Notes under the pieces: generated by a model
Databases searched by the model: none
The model's input: only the letters and a program-made list of their open reading frames with translations
Told to the model about the DNA's origin: nothing
Position numbers and translations under genes: made by a program
Assembly: GCF_029525575.1 (NCBI RefSeq)
Contig: NZ_JAPDIA010000009.1
Span: 1,154,964 to 1,218,963, forward strand
DNA length: 64,000 nt
DNA from: Cohnella rhizosphaerae
Lineage (GTDB): Bacteria; Bacillota; Bacilli; Paenibacillales; Paenibacillaceae
Reading direction: 5' to 3'
In this document: in pieces, positions 46,943 through 56,965 of the stretch
Layout of the letters: every line of letters begins with the position of its first letter
Position numbering within the stretch: the first letter of the stretch is position 1

Positions 46943-48664
46943 CTATGAATTGTGAATATAGACAGCGATGCGCAGGCCGCCCATCGGACTCCGATCCGCC
47001 CGAAGCCCCGCATCGGCGCCGAAATGAAGCTTGATGCGCCGCTGGACGTTGCGAAGTCCCTCGCTGTCGGAGACGGCATCGGGTTCGGCGAGCAGCTGCC
47101 GGATTCGGGACAGCCTCTCGTCGTCCAGCCCGTCGCCGTCGTCCTCGACGACGATCTCCGCGCCGTCGTCGCGCTCCGCGAAGCGGATGGCGATCCGGCC
47201 GGGCTCCGGGCGATCCTCCAGCCCGTGATGGTAGCAATTTTCGACGAGGGGCTGCAGGAACAGCTTGGGCACGGGCATCGCCGCGAGACGCGCGGGCACG
47301 TCGCCGAATTCGACCCGGATGTGATCCTCGAACCGGACGGTCTGGATCGCGACGTACGCCTGGCAGAACAATACCTCCTGCTCAAGGGGGACGCTGTCCG
47401 CGTTTTTGGTCACGTATTTAAAATAATCGCCCAGATGCTTGGTAAACGGGATGACCTTGTCGATCTCGTGCATCTTGGCGAGACGGTACAAATTGAACAG
47501 GCTGTTGTACAGGAAATGCGGGTTGATCTGCGACTGCAGCTGCTTAAGCTCCGCGGCTTTGACCTGATATTTTTGCACGTAAACTTCGTTGATCAGCTCG
47601 TCCAGCCGCGACACCGTCCGGTTGAACTGCAGGTACAGATAATTGAATTCGTCCTTGGACCGGTAGCGGAATTTGAAGGATAAATCTCCTTTTTCCAAAC
47701 TCTTGAAGGCGCTCACCAATTGCTTGAGCGGGTTGTGTATCGTCCTGTACAAACGGTAGGCGAAAAGCAAAATCACGAGCAGCGAAGCGAGCGCGATCCA
47801 CCACACCCACGTGCCGTACTGCTTGATGGGACCTATAAAGCTATCTTCGTCGATCAGAAGGATGAGCGTAAGACCCAGCTTCTGCGACTTCTCGAAGAAA
47901 GCGTAATAGCGGCCTGCCCCGTCCGCGATCGTCTCGTAGCCGCTCGTATCGCCGTCCGCAAGCCGCAGTCCGATCCGGTCCCGAATGGGAGTCAGATCGC
48001 CGGGCACGCTGCCGCCGGTCTCGTACCAGTCGAGCCGTTCGCTCATCAGCACGGCGCCGCCGTTGCCGTTGATCTGATAGCCGGACAGCGACTGGCGGAT
48101 GGCCTGGCCGGATATTTGCATCGCAATCGTGAAGCCTTTGCCGACGGGCTTCGAGGTCGGATAGGGCGTGCTGAGCCAGAGATTGCCCTCGAACAGCAAG
48201 AACGGCGATTCGAACGGGTTAATGATTTGATTTAAAGCTTCCGCCTGTCGGCCGTCGATCGAGTCGAAGCTCGTCGCGGACACTTTGCGGTCGAGCGCCG
48301 GAAAGTCGACGAACGCGTCCGCGACGTAGGCGCTCATATTTTTAAGAATAAGCAGCTTCTGCTGCGCGTCCTTGATCGCCTGCGTGTATTGTTCGTTGGA
48401 CATGATGATGGAGGCATAGGCCAGGTTGTTGATGTCGTCGTCCAACGTGTATTGCTGCTGAAGCGTGACGAGCGGTCCGAAGTCGTATTCGAGCGATTGC
48501 ATATAGGAGGTTGCCTTGGCCTGCATGGAGGCGGTGATCTCGTTGCGCACAAGGCGTTCGCTCTGCAGGTTCATCCGCAGGCTGATGATGACGAGCGGGA
48601 TCAGGATGAGCATGAAGGTCAGGACGAGCTTCGGAAAAATCGTCAATCGGTCGAATAGTTTCAC
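46943..48664 (-). CDS. YesM-type sensor histidine kinase
   Basis: I take the minus-strand GTG at 48664 (KLFDRLTIFPKLVLTFMLIL), since AAAGGAG lies upstream; a TTG at 48691 is possible but lacks a ribosome site. Two membrane helices (LVLTFMLILIPLVIISL and WWIALASLLVILLFAY) frame a ~270-residue extracellular sensor domain. A HAMP-like linker follows, then INPHFLYNSLFNLYRLAKM with the phospho-accepting His and the ATPase motifs LVENCYHHGLE and VVEDDGDGLDDERL. It should sense an extracellular glycan, directly or via the binding protein, and phosphorylate the adjacent regulator. Confidence 0.9.
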   Translation of the reverse strand: MKLFDRLTIFPKLVLTFMLILIPLVIISLRMNLQSERLVRNEITASMQAKATSYMQSLEYDFGPLVTLQQQYTLDDDINNLAYASIIMSNEQYTQAIKDAQQKLLILKNMSAYVADAFVDFPALDRKVSATSFDSIDGRQAEALNQIINPFESPFLLFEGNLWLSTPYPTSKPVGKGFTIAMQISGQAIRQSLSGYQINGNGGAVLMSERLDWYETGGSVPGDLTPIRDRIGLRLADGDTSGYETIADGAGRYYAFFEKSQKLGLTLILLIDEDSFIGPIKQYGTWVWWIALASLLVILLFAYRLYRTIHNPLKQLVSAFKSLEKGDLSFKFRYRSKDEFNYLYLQFNRTVSRLDELINEVYVQKYQVKAAELKQLQSQINPHFLYNSLFNLYRLAKMHEIDKVIPFTKHLGDYFKYVTKNADSVPLEQEVLFCQAYVAIQTVRFEDHIRVEFGDVPARLAAMPVPKLFLQPLVENCYHHGLEDRPEPGRIAIRFAERDDGAEIVVEDDGDGLDDERLSRIRQLLAEPDAVSDSEGLRNVQRRIKLHFGADAGLRADRSPMGGLRIAVYIHNS

Positions 48665-48711
48665 GGAGGCGGAACGCTCCTTTGCGCGCAAAAGAATGAT
48701 ATCAGTATAGC

Positions 48712-48726
48712 TTGAAAACGCATTCT
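48712..48726. promoter_or_regulatory. Candidate CcpA cre site
   Basis: TTGAAAACGCATTCT fits every defined position of the cre consensus WTGNAANCGNWNNCW. It lies in the divergent region between the sensor kinase and the second GH16 gene, so catabolite repression of either or both is possible. The site is short and chance matches occur. Confidence 0.5.
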
Positions 48727-48855
48727 ATGAATATCGGTTGACGAAAAGGTAAAGTAGGGAACAGGATGTAGTAGAATTCGGTAGATCGCAGGAGGGGCGC
48801 GAGCGATTAGAATAAGCCTTGCAACGCATCTCATGACGAAGGGGAAGTGGCAGCA

Positions 48856-51071
48856 ATGCGGAGAGGCAAGCGGGGAAAAAGGTGGCTTCACAGTATTATT
48901 GTAAGCGTATTCTTGTTGAGTTTGTTTCCTGTATGGGGCGCATCCGCAACGGATTCGACGGCTTCGGTCACCGCGTCTTACACGTTTTTCATGGATAGCG
49001 CGGCGGCGGTCAACGACGGCGTCGTGTCGTACAACGATTCGCCGAAAAACCGCTGGACGGCCTACGAGTCGCCGAACGCGACGGATTGGGTGCAGACGGA
49101 CTTCGGCGCCGCCGCGGCGAAAAGCAAAGTCGACGTTTATTTTTACAGCGACGGGGGGAGGCGTAAAAGCGCCGTCCGCATACGACGTGCAGTACTGGAA
49201 CGGAACGGCATGGATCGGCGCTTCGGGACAAGTCAAATCTCCCGCCGCGCCGACCGGCAATCAGATGAACACCGTGACGTTTTCGTCCGTGTCGGCTTCC
49301 AAGTTCCGCATCGTCTTCACGCATGCATCCGGGGCGAAGTCGGGCGTGACGGAGATCGCTTACGGGACCGCGTCGGCGTCGACGCCAACGCCGAGCCCGA
49401 CGCCGACGCCGACCGCCACGCCGACGCAGCCGCCGTCGCAGTTGTCCGGCGGCACGGCCTCCGCTTCCTACACGTTCTTTATGGACAGCGTCGCCCAGGT
49501 CAATAACGGGGTCATTTCTTACGGCGATTCGCCGCACGACCGCTGGACGGCCTACGAGTCGCCGAACGCGACGGACTGGGTACAGACCGACTTCGGCGGC
49601 GGCGTATCCGCGAGCCAGGCCAAGCTCTACCTCTATTCGGACGGCGGCGGGGTGAAGGCGCCATCGGCTTACGACGTGCAGTATTGGACAGGCTCGGCTT
49701 GGACGAGCGCGGCAGGCCAGGTCAAATCGCCGACCGCGCCGGCTGGCAACCAGTTGAACACGGTCAGCTTCAACGCCGTGACGGCGTCCAAGTTCCGCAT
49801 CGTGTTCACGCATGCCTCGGGATCGAAATCGGGGGCGACCGAGATCGCCTACGTGGGTTCGGGATCGGCCACGCCGACCCCAACGCCGACGCCGACCGCC
49901 ACGCCGACGGCCACCCCGACGCCGACGCCGGGATCCTATCCGAATTACCAGGTCAGCGTCATATCGCCTGCCTACGGCGGTACGGTCAACGACACGGTGA
50001 CGATCAAATTTTACGCGCCGGGCATGCAGAACGTCTGGGCGCGGTCGTGGCACCAGCCCGACACGGCCAATCCCGGCGCGAACGGCTACGACAGCTGGTT
50101 CGCCCGCGTAACGCCGGACGCCAGCGGTTACGGCGAGGTCGTATTCCCGGCGAATCAATTCCCCCCACGGACCGATTACCGTCATTCTGAGCGCTTGGGA
50201 TACGCCCGAAGGCAACCCGAATTTTGCGCATTCGGACAATTGTTACCTCCAGCTCTATAACGACGGCGGCGTCGTCTGGAAACAGGGCGTGCCGTCCGCG
50301 CCGCCGCAGGCATCGGGCATGAGCGTGCTCTACCAGGACGACTTCACCGGTCCGCTGTCGATCTCCCGGACAGGCGCCGGCGCCACCTACGCCTCGTCCA
50401 AGCCCGACAGCCCGGGCGGTTCCGAGTTCGGCGACGCGATCTTCGCCGATTACAACGGCCCGTACAATCCGTTTGCCGTGCTCGGCAACCAATATTTGCG
50501 CATTCGCGCCAGCAAGACGCCGGCGGGCTACGCGGATCCGATGGGCTGGAATCGCACGTACTTCGGCGGCATGCTGTCTTCCGTGCGGACGGACGGCACA
50601 GGCGTAGCCGCGACCTACGGCTACTTCGAGGCACGCATTCTGATGCCGTCGGGCAAGGGGACATGGCCCGCTTTCTGGCTCATGTCGCAGAACAGCATTT
50701 CCCAGCACGTGCCGTCTACGGCCGAGCTCGACACGGTAGAGGCTTACGGACAGTCGGCGGCGGGCTCCTGCAGGTCGCAGCACTGGTGGGGCGTCACGCC
50801 GGAGATCCATCAGACGCATTGCTCGGAGACGGCCTATTCCTTCGGCGACAACGCTTCGACCTGGCATGTGTACGGCACCAAGATCACCCCGACCGATACG
50901 ATCTACTACATCGACAACATCGAGGTATGGCGCCATTCGACGTTCGAGCAGGCCAAGACGCCGATGTACTTCATGATCAACCTCGCGCTTGGCGGCGGCT
51001 GGCCGATCGATCTGGCGAGGTACGGCAACCAGGTCGATATGTTCGTCGATTACGTACGGGTGTTCCAGTGA
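48856..51071 (+). CDS. Secreted GH16 beta-glucanase with two N-terminal modules (two frame breaks)
   Basis: ATG 48856 follows AAGGGGAAG and opens a signal peptide (IIVSVFLLSLFPVWGASA). Two discoidin-like modules (from about 48958 and 49459), highly similar to those of the GH16 protein at 41228, are joined by Pro/Thr linkers. The same Ig-like linker (QNVWARSWHQPDT) and a GH16 domain with TAELDTVEAYG follow. There are no SLH repeats, so the enzyme should be released. Breaks at G6 49153-49158 and C6 50161-50166 (one surplus base each) restore 737 residues, the second giving FPHGPITVILSAWD. With the anchored enzyme it would cut beta-glucan outside the cell for the importer downstream. Confidence 0.85.
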
Positions 51072-51111
51072 GCGCGCGTTAAAAAAGTAGAAAGCGGTAG
51101 ACGCAAGGTAG

Positions 51112-51140
51112 AGCCGGGCTGATGTCAGCGCCCGGCTTTG
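51112..51140 (+). terminator. Intrinsic terminator
   Basis: AGCCGGGC pairs with GCCCGGCT around a 10-base loop, followed by a short T-rich tail, 40 bases after the GH16 stop. Confidence 0.75.
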
Positions 51141-51203
51141 CCTTTAAGATAAAGCACATGAGGCAAACGTCCTCCATCACGGGAAACAGGGGGTTCATCC
51201 TGC

Positions 51204-52915
51204 ATGAACACAATCGTTAAAAAAAAGGCTTGTCGCGGCATCGCTGATCGCGGCCATGTCGCTCGTATCGGCTTGCGCGGGCAACGGCAACAACGCGGCC
51301 TCGCCCTCCGCTTCGGCGCCGGCTTCCGCCGCTTCGCCGTCCGCAGCATCCCCGTCCGCATCCGCCCAGTCCGAGGCTGCCAAGCCGGACCCGAACGCCA
51401 AGTACGATCCGCCGATCGAAGTATCGACGGTCCGGTACACGGACTCGTCGTTCAAGTTCAAGGACGGAGAATCGCTCGACAACAACGCATGGACGAGAGC
51501 GTACGAAGAAGAGCTCGGCATCAAGGTTAAAAACAAATGGATCGTCAACGGCGACCAGTTCAACCAGAAAATGAACCTGTCGATCACGTCCGGCGACCTG
51601 CCGGATTTGTTCATGGTAGACGCCAAGCAGCTTCGCGAGCTTGCCGAGGGCGGCATGCTCGAGGATCTGACGCAGGTCGTGGCGGACTACGGCACGGATT
51701 TAACCAAAGAAATGATCAACAGGGGGGACCAATGCCAAGGCTGCGGCCACTTATGAAGGCAAGCTTGTGGCCATTCCGCCGGCGGAGGATTACCTGGGCG
51801 GCGCGCCGCTCCTGTGGGTGCGGACCGACTGGCTGCAGAAGCTCAACCTGCCCGAGCCGAAGACGATGGACGACTTTCTGAAGATTGCCGACGCCTTCGC
51901 CAATCAAGATCCCGACGGCAACGGCAAGAAGGATACGTACGGCCTGGCCGCGTCCAAGGACGTCATCGGAGGCTACCCGGACTTGTCCGGCTTCATGAAC
52001 GGTTATCATGCCTACATGAACGTATGGATCAAAGACGCCTCCGGCCAGCTCGTGAACGGCAGCATCCAGCCGGAGATGAAGACGGCGCTCGGCAAGCTTC
52101 AGGAGCTGTACAAGGCCGGCGCGATCGACAAGGAATTCGGCGTCAAGGACGGCGGCAAGGTCGCGGAGATGCAAACGGCCGGCAAGATCGGCATGAACTT
52201 CGGCGCGATGTGGAACCCGCTCTGGCCGCTCCAGGACAACGTCAACGCCGACAAAAACGCGGAATGGGGCGCTTTCCCGATCCCCTCCGCGGACGGGACG
52301 CCGGCAAGCGCCCAGGCCAACGCCGATTTTAACAGCTTCTGGGTCGTCAAGAAGGGCGCCGCGCATCCCGAGGCGATCGTCAAGCTGTTCAACCTTTACA
52401 ACGAGAAAATCGCCGGACCGAACGCGGAGCCGCAAACCTATCATACGGTCGACGGCATGGAAGTGTTTAAGTATGCGCTCATGGCGAACGGCTTCGGCAC
52501 GCCGCAAGGATTGCTGAGCGTGCACAAAAACGTCGTCGCGGCCTTGAAGTCAGGCGACGGCGCCTCCCTGCTGCCTGAGGAGAAAGGTTATTTCGACAAA
52601 ATCAAGGCATTCCAGGGCGGCGATCGGGCCAACTGGGGAACGAACAAAGTGTTCGGCGAAGGCGGTTCATGGGCGGTCATCGGGCAAAACTACGTTGACG
52701 GCGGCCTGCTGACGAAAAACGCTTACTATGGACCTCCTACACCAGGAATGACCGAGAAAAAGGCCATCCTCGACAAGCTGGTGCTGGAGACGTTCACGAA
52801 AATCATCCTCGGTTCGCCGCTGTCCGAGTTCGACAAGTTCGTTTCCGATTGGAACAAGCTGGGCGGGGAGCAGATCACCAAGGAAGTCAACGACTGGTAC
52901 GCGTCGCAATCCTGA
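51204..52915 (+). CDS. ABC transporter substrate-binding lipoprotein, LplA-like (two frame breaks)
   Basis: ATG 51204 opens a lipoprotein signal ending MSLVSAC. The A8 run 51219-51226 breaks the frame; with seven A it reads NTIVKKRLVAASLIAAMSLV. The mature protein matches the large LplA-like binding proteins paired with LplB/YtcP permeases: WTRAYEEELGIKVKNKWIV, ITSGDLPDLFMVDAKQLREL, then, after a second break at G6 51722-51727, APLLWVRTDWLQKLNLPEPK and EFDKFVSDWNKLGGEQITKE. The restored length is about 569 residues. It should bring beta-glucan oligosaccharides to the next two genes' channel. A GC-rich hairpin follows. Confidence 0.85.
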
Positions 52916-52935
52916 TCGCGCGGACAGCAGTCGGC

Positions 52936-52966
52936 AGCGGGGCCGGAAGCCCTTTCCGGCCCCGCT
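52936..52966 (+). terminator. GC-rich hairpin between binding protein and permease genes
   Basis: GCGGGGCCGG (52937-52946) and CCGGCCCCGC (52956-52965) form a perfect stem without a T-tract. As in the importer at 34605, it may set a lower permease level. Confidence 0.7.
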
Positions 52967-53040
52967 TCCATTGAACGGAAGCGAGCCGGCCGCGGGCGGG
53001 ATGCCGACACACAGAGACAAACGGGATCGGAGGGATCCGC

Positions 53041-53940
53041 ATGCGATTTGCGCGAACGAGACGTCAGCTGCCGCTTCATTTGATGGTGCTGCCTTCGGCG
53101 GCGCTCGTGCTCATTTTCAGCTATGGGCCCATCATGGGGCTTTACATCGCTTTTCAGAAGTTTTCGGTCGTCAAGGGCATGTTCCACTCGCCGTGGAACG
53201 GTCTCGATAACTTCGACTATATGTTTTCGCTTCCCGATATCTGGCAGGTGATCCGCAATACGCTCCTGATCGCGTGTCTCAAGATTGTGGCGGGACTCGC
53301 GGTGCCGATCGTCGTCGCGCTGCTGCTCAACGAGCTTGGCAACCGTATTTTCAAACGCTGGATTCAGACCTTAATTTACCTCCCGCACTTTCTGTCGTGG
53401 ATCATTCTGGGAGGCGTGCTGATCGATGTGCTGTCTCCGACTTCGGGCATCGTAAACCAATTGCTCGGCGCGTTCGGCATCGAGCCGATCTTTTTCCTCG
53501 GCAGCGTGCGCTGGTTCCCCGCCGTGCTGGTCGTATCCGACGTCTGGAAGGAGTTCGGCTTCAGCACGATCGTTTACCTGGCCGCGCTGACCGGCATCAA
53601 CCCCGCGCTGTACGAGGCGGCGGTCATCGACGGGGCGAGCCGCTGGAAGCAGACGCTGAATATCACGCTCCCCGGCATGCTGCCCGTCATCGTCCTGCTG
53701 GCCACCCTCAGCCTCGGCAACGTGCTGAACGCCGGCTTCGACCAGATTTTCAATTTGTACAGCCCGCAAGTGTACGAAAGCGGCGACGTCATCGACACCC
53801 TCGTCTACCGGCTCGGTCTCGAGCAGGCGCAGTACAGCTTGGCCACCGCGGTCGGACTGCTGAAGTCGGCGGTATCCGTCGTGCTGATTTCCGCGTCGTA
53901 CGCGCTCGCTTACCGGCTGGCCAACTACAGGATATTCTGA
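53041..53940 (+). CDS. LplB-family ABC permease
   Basis: ATG 53041 follows CGGAGGG. The 299 residues open HLMVLPSAALVLIFSYGPIM and include FLSWIILGGVLIDVLSP and the EAA loop EAAVIDGASRWKQTLNITLP. The order binding protein, LplB, YtcP is typical for complex oligosaccharide importers of this group, which use an ATPase encoded elsewhere. Confidence 0.9.
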   Translation: MRFARTRRQLPLHLMVLPSAALVLIFSYGPIMGLYIAFQKFSVVKGMFHSPWNGLDNFDYMFSLPDIWQVIRNTLLIACLKIVAGLAVPIVVALLLNELGNRIFKRWIQTLIYLPHFLSWIILGGVLIDVLSPTSGIVNQLLGAFGIEPIFFLGSVRWFPAVLVVSDVWKEFGFSTIVYLAALTGINPALYEAAVIDGASRWKQTLNITLPGMLPVIVLLATLSLGNVLNAGFDQIFNLYSPQVYESGDVIDTLVYRLGLEQAQYSLATAVGLLKSAVSVVLISASYALAYRLANYRIF

Positions 53941-53956
53941 AAGGAGACCGAAGCTG

Positions 53957-54838
53957 ATGATGCGAACATCGTTGTCCGGCCGGCTGTTCAACGGCTTCAA
54001 CGCGGTCGTCCTCGCGCTGCTTGCGCTGCTGTGCCTGCTGCCGCTCGTCCAGGTGCTCGCCGTCTCGCTGAGCTCGAGCACGGCGGCGAGTGCCGGGGCG
54101 GTCAAGCTGTGGCCGGTCGACCTCACTTTCGAATCGTACAAGTTCGTGCTGGGCAAGCCGGAATTCCCGAGGGCGTTCTGGATCAGTCTGGAGCGCGTCT
54201 TGCTCGGCGCGACGATCAACATGCTGCTGACGATCACGCTGGCCTATCCGCTTTCCAAGGAGCCGGCGGCGTTCAAGGGGAGAACGGCGTATGTGTGGTT
54301 TTTCGTGCTGACGATGCTGGTGGGCGGGGGCCTCATTCCCTGGTACCTCGTCATCAAGGCGGCGGGACTGCTCGGGAGTATCTGGGCGCTCGTGCTGCCC
54401 GGCGCGGTCAACGTGTTTAATGTCGTGCTTTTACTCAATTTTTTCCGCGGCTTGCCCCGAGAGTTGGAGGAAGCGGCCTTCGTGGACGGCGCCGGTCATT
54501 GGACGATTCTCTGGAAGCTTTTTGTCCCGCTGTCGATGCCCGCGCTCGCGACGCTGATTCTGTTCACGGTGGTCGGCCATTGGAATTCCTGGTTCGACGG
54601 CCTGATACTGATGAATACGCCGGAAAAGTATCCGCTGCAGAGCTACCTGCAGACGGTTGTCATTAACCGCGACTTGAGCCTGATCACGATGGCCGACGCC
54701 GCTACGCTGTCGCAGGTATCCGACCGTACGCTCAAAGGGGCGCAGATTTTCCTGGCCGCGCTGCCGATCATTTGCGTTTACCCGTTTTTGCAGCGGTTTT
54801 TCATCAAGGGCGTCGTCGTCGGCAGCGTGAAGGGATAA
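53957..54838 (+). CDS. YtcP/CarB-family ABC permease
   Basis: ATG 53957 (or 53960) follows AAAGGAG. The 293 residues have six membrane segments and the EAA loop EEAAFVDGAGHWTILWKLF; the end GVVVGSVKG is family-typical. It forms the second half of the importer channel. Confidence 0.9.
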   Translation: MMRTSLSGRLFNGFNAVVLALLALLCLLPLVQVLAVSLSSSTAASAGAVKLWPVDLTFESYKFVLGKPEFPRAFWISLERVLLGATINMLLTITLAYPLSKEPAAFKGRTAYVWFFVLTMLVGGGLIPWYLVIKAAGLLGSIWALVLPGAVNVFNVVLLLNFFRGLPRELEEAAFVDGAGHWTILWKLFVPLSMPALATLILFTVVGHWNSWFDGLILMNTPEKYPLQSYLQTVVINRDLSLITMADAATLSQVSDRTLKGAQIFLAALPIICVYPFLQRFFIKGVVVGSVKG

Positions 54839-54865
54839 GGCGATGACGAAGAGGAGCGAAACGAT

Positions 54866-55934
54866 ATGAAACGAAATTCGTTGGCCGACATCGGCCGTTA
54901 TGCCACGCCGTTCAAGCTGGGCCGGCCGGTCGTGCAGGGCTCCGGCGTCGCGGGCAGCTTCGACGCGCTGGCCGTGGATTGTCCGTTCGTATTCCGCCAT
55001 GGAGACCGCTTTTGCATGATGTACGTAGGCTACGACGGCATCGGCTACCGGACCGCGCTTGCCGAGAGCGACGATCTGGCGAATTGGACCTTCAAAGGCA
55101 TCATGCTGGACAGGTCGCTCGCCGACAGTCCCGAGCGTGCCCGATGGGACAGCGTCGGCGCGGCAGGCTCCTGGATCGTGCTCGCGTCCGACGGCTTGTA
55201 CGATACGCCGCGGCTCAAAAAAGATCGATGGCCGGTATTGGATGGTGTATCATTCGTACCCCGAAGCCGGCTATGAAGCAGGCGGCGCGAAGATGGGGCT
55301 CGCGTGGTGCGAGGACGAGGCGCTGCTCGACTGGCATCGCCTGCCGGAGCCGGTGATGTCCTTCGAGAACGGCGAAGCGTGGGAGCGAGGCGGCTTGTAC
55401 AAATGCTGCGTCGTGGCGTCGGGCGGCAGCTACTATATGTTCTACAATGCCAAAGAAAGCACCGACTGGCCTTGGACGGAACAGACGGGCCTCGCCGTGT
55501 CCGAGGACCTCCGGACTTGGCGGCGAGATTCGGACAATCCGCTCATGCGGACGGCGCCCGGTTCGTTCTACAGCGTGTACTTCAGCGACCCGTGCGTGAA
55601 GCACGACGAAGCAACGGGCCGCTGGATCAACTTCGGCTTCGGCTTCGACGGCAAGCGGGCGCAGGGCGCGCTGGCCGTATCCGACGACCTTCGACGATGG
55701 GATATTGCGGACTCGCCATGGCTGCCCGTCGGCCGTCCGGGCGAACTCGACGCTTCCAACGCGCACAAGTCGTCCGTCGTTTACTGGGAAGGCACCCTGT
55801 ATCATTTCTACTGCGCGTGCCGTCCAGCGGAACCTGGAGATGCCGCGGTCATCGGGGCGGAAAATGAAGCGGGCGGCGAATTCCGCTGTATCTCGCTTGC
55901 GACGAGCCGCGCGCTCGATGACGGACGCCCCTGA
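54866..55934 (+). CDS. Five-bladed propeller glycosidase-like protein, GH43/GH117-like (one frame break)
   Basis: ATG 54866 lies 27 bases after the permease stop. The protein repeats beta-propeller blades with DCPFVFRHGDRFCMMYVGYD, TALAESDDLANWTFKGIML, MGLAWCEDEALLDWHRLPEP and TGLAVSEDLRTWRRDSDNP, as in GH43-, GH117- and GH130-like enzymes. The A6 run 55217-55222 breaks the frame; with five A it reads RLKKIDGRYWMVYHSYPE, and the length is 355 residues. There is no signal peptide, so it should act on imported oligosaccharides. The precise family and substrate are not settled. Confidence 0.7.
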
Positions 55935-56367
55935 GCCAGCGCGGAGCGTTACGAAGACCTGGCATCTATGGACCATCCAAGTCGCATCCTATGAGCCGTT
56001 TCTCCTTTTCTATCGGATTGTCGATGCCCTGCGGGACAGCGATGCAGGCGTGAGGAAGCAGGCTGCGAGAACCGCTTACATGATCGACCAGAGCCACAAA
56101 CTCGAGGACAAGATCCCCGCGATGATCCGCTCGGTGCTGAACGTACAGACGCAGTTTGCCAAGGCGCTATTGGTCAACCCCGAGGAAGTAAGGCTTGCGC
56201 AGGAACGCGAAGACGTGCTCGGCGCCGAACACGCGGTGCGAAGCGCCTTCGAACAGGACGTGACGCCGCTGCTTGAAGCGTTCCGCGAAGAGAACGGCCT
56301 GCCGGCCGATCCGATGAAGGCGTTCTGCGGCAGCGGTCTACTGGACAAGATACAATCCAGGGGCTGA
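55918..56367 (+). CDS. Hypothetical helical protein
   Basis: The ATG at 55918 overlaps the end of the preceding gene by 17 bases and gives 149 residues. The sequence is helical with no signal or membrane segment (LLFYRIVDALRDSDAGVRKQ, then AARTAYMIDQSHKLEDKIPA). I recognise no family. The overlap suggests co-translation with the propeller protein. Codon use looks like its neighbours, but a chance reading frame in GC-rich DNA is not excluded. Confidence 0.5.
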   Translation: MTDAPEPARSVTKTWHLWTIQVASYEPFLLFYRIVDALRDSDAGVRKQAARTAYMIDQSHKLEDKIPAMIRSVLNVQTQFAKALLVNPEEVRLAQEREDVLGAEHAVRSAFEQDVTPLLEAFREENGLPADPMKAFCGSGLLDKIQSRG

Positions 56368-56460
56368 CGGGCGGATTAGGCTGATCGTGCTGATCGTGCT
56401 GATCGGGCGAATTGGAGGACTGGCGGACTGGCGGACTGGAGGACTGGCGGATTGGATGAG

Positions 56461-56559
56461 TTGGCGGATTGGAGGACTGGCGAATTGGATGAGTTGGCGG
56501 ATTGGAGGACTGGCGAATTGGATGAGTTGGCGGATTGGAGGACTGGCGGATTGGATGAG
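56461..56559 (+). repeat. 33-bp tandem repeat, three copies
   Basis: Units starting at 56461, 56494 and 56527 read TTGGCGGATTGGAGGACTGG followed by 13 more bases, nearly identical between copies, with looser repeats just before from about 56411. The period is 11 codons. A 64-residue frame (56387-56581) would encode an IGGLA(N/D)WMSWR repeat, but no ribosome site precedes it. Confidence 0.85.
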
Positions 56560-56737
56560 TTGGGTGGGTTGGATGGAATGACCAGCAGAATCAGTAACGA
56601 TAATCCTCGATCACATCCATGATCGGGGATTTTTTGACGTCTTCGCTCGAATCGACGATCGATAGAAGGGGATTAGAGGCCGCATACGTGCGTTCGGCGC
56701 GCTGGAGCTTCCGGAAAGTTTGGTTGCGACGAAAAAG

Positions 56738-56920
56738 CCTGCATTCGTACATGTATTTTCCGCCGACCAACGGTACGCGATGAAATACATGCAGATATGC
56801 AGGTAAATTCAAAGCACAAGCCGAGAAAAGCGTCAATGAAGAGGAATACATGCATATTTGCATCTTTTACGCTCAAAAGGAAAAAATATGGCGAAAAGGA
56901 TGTATATTTGCAGGTTTTAT
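56738..56920. repeat. Four-copy intergenic repeat array, third family
   Basis: One inverted copy (56738-56759, CCTGCATTCGTACATGTATT) is followed by three direct, diverged copies starting near 56783, 56845 and 56899 with the core AATACATGCATATTTGCA. Spacings are about 45-60 bases, like the arrays at 6629 and 23235. No gene is seen here. Confidence 0.6.
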
Positions 56921-56965
56921 AGCAGGGGAACGAAGCGGGCGGCGAGCGGACTTGTTCGCGAAGGC

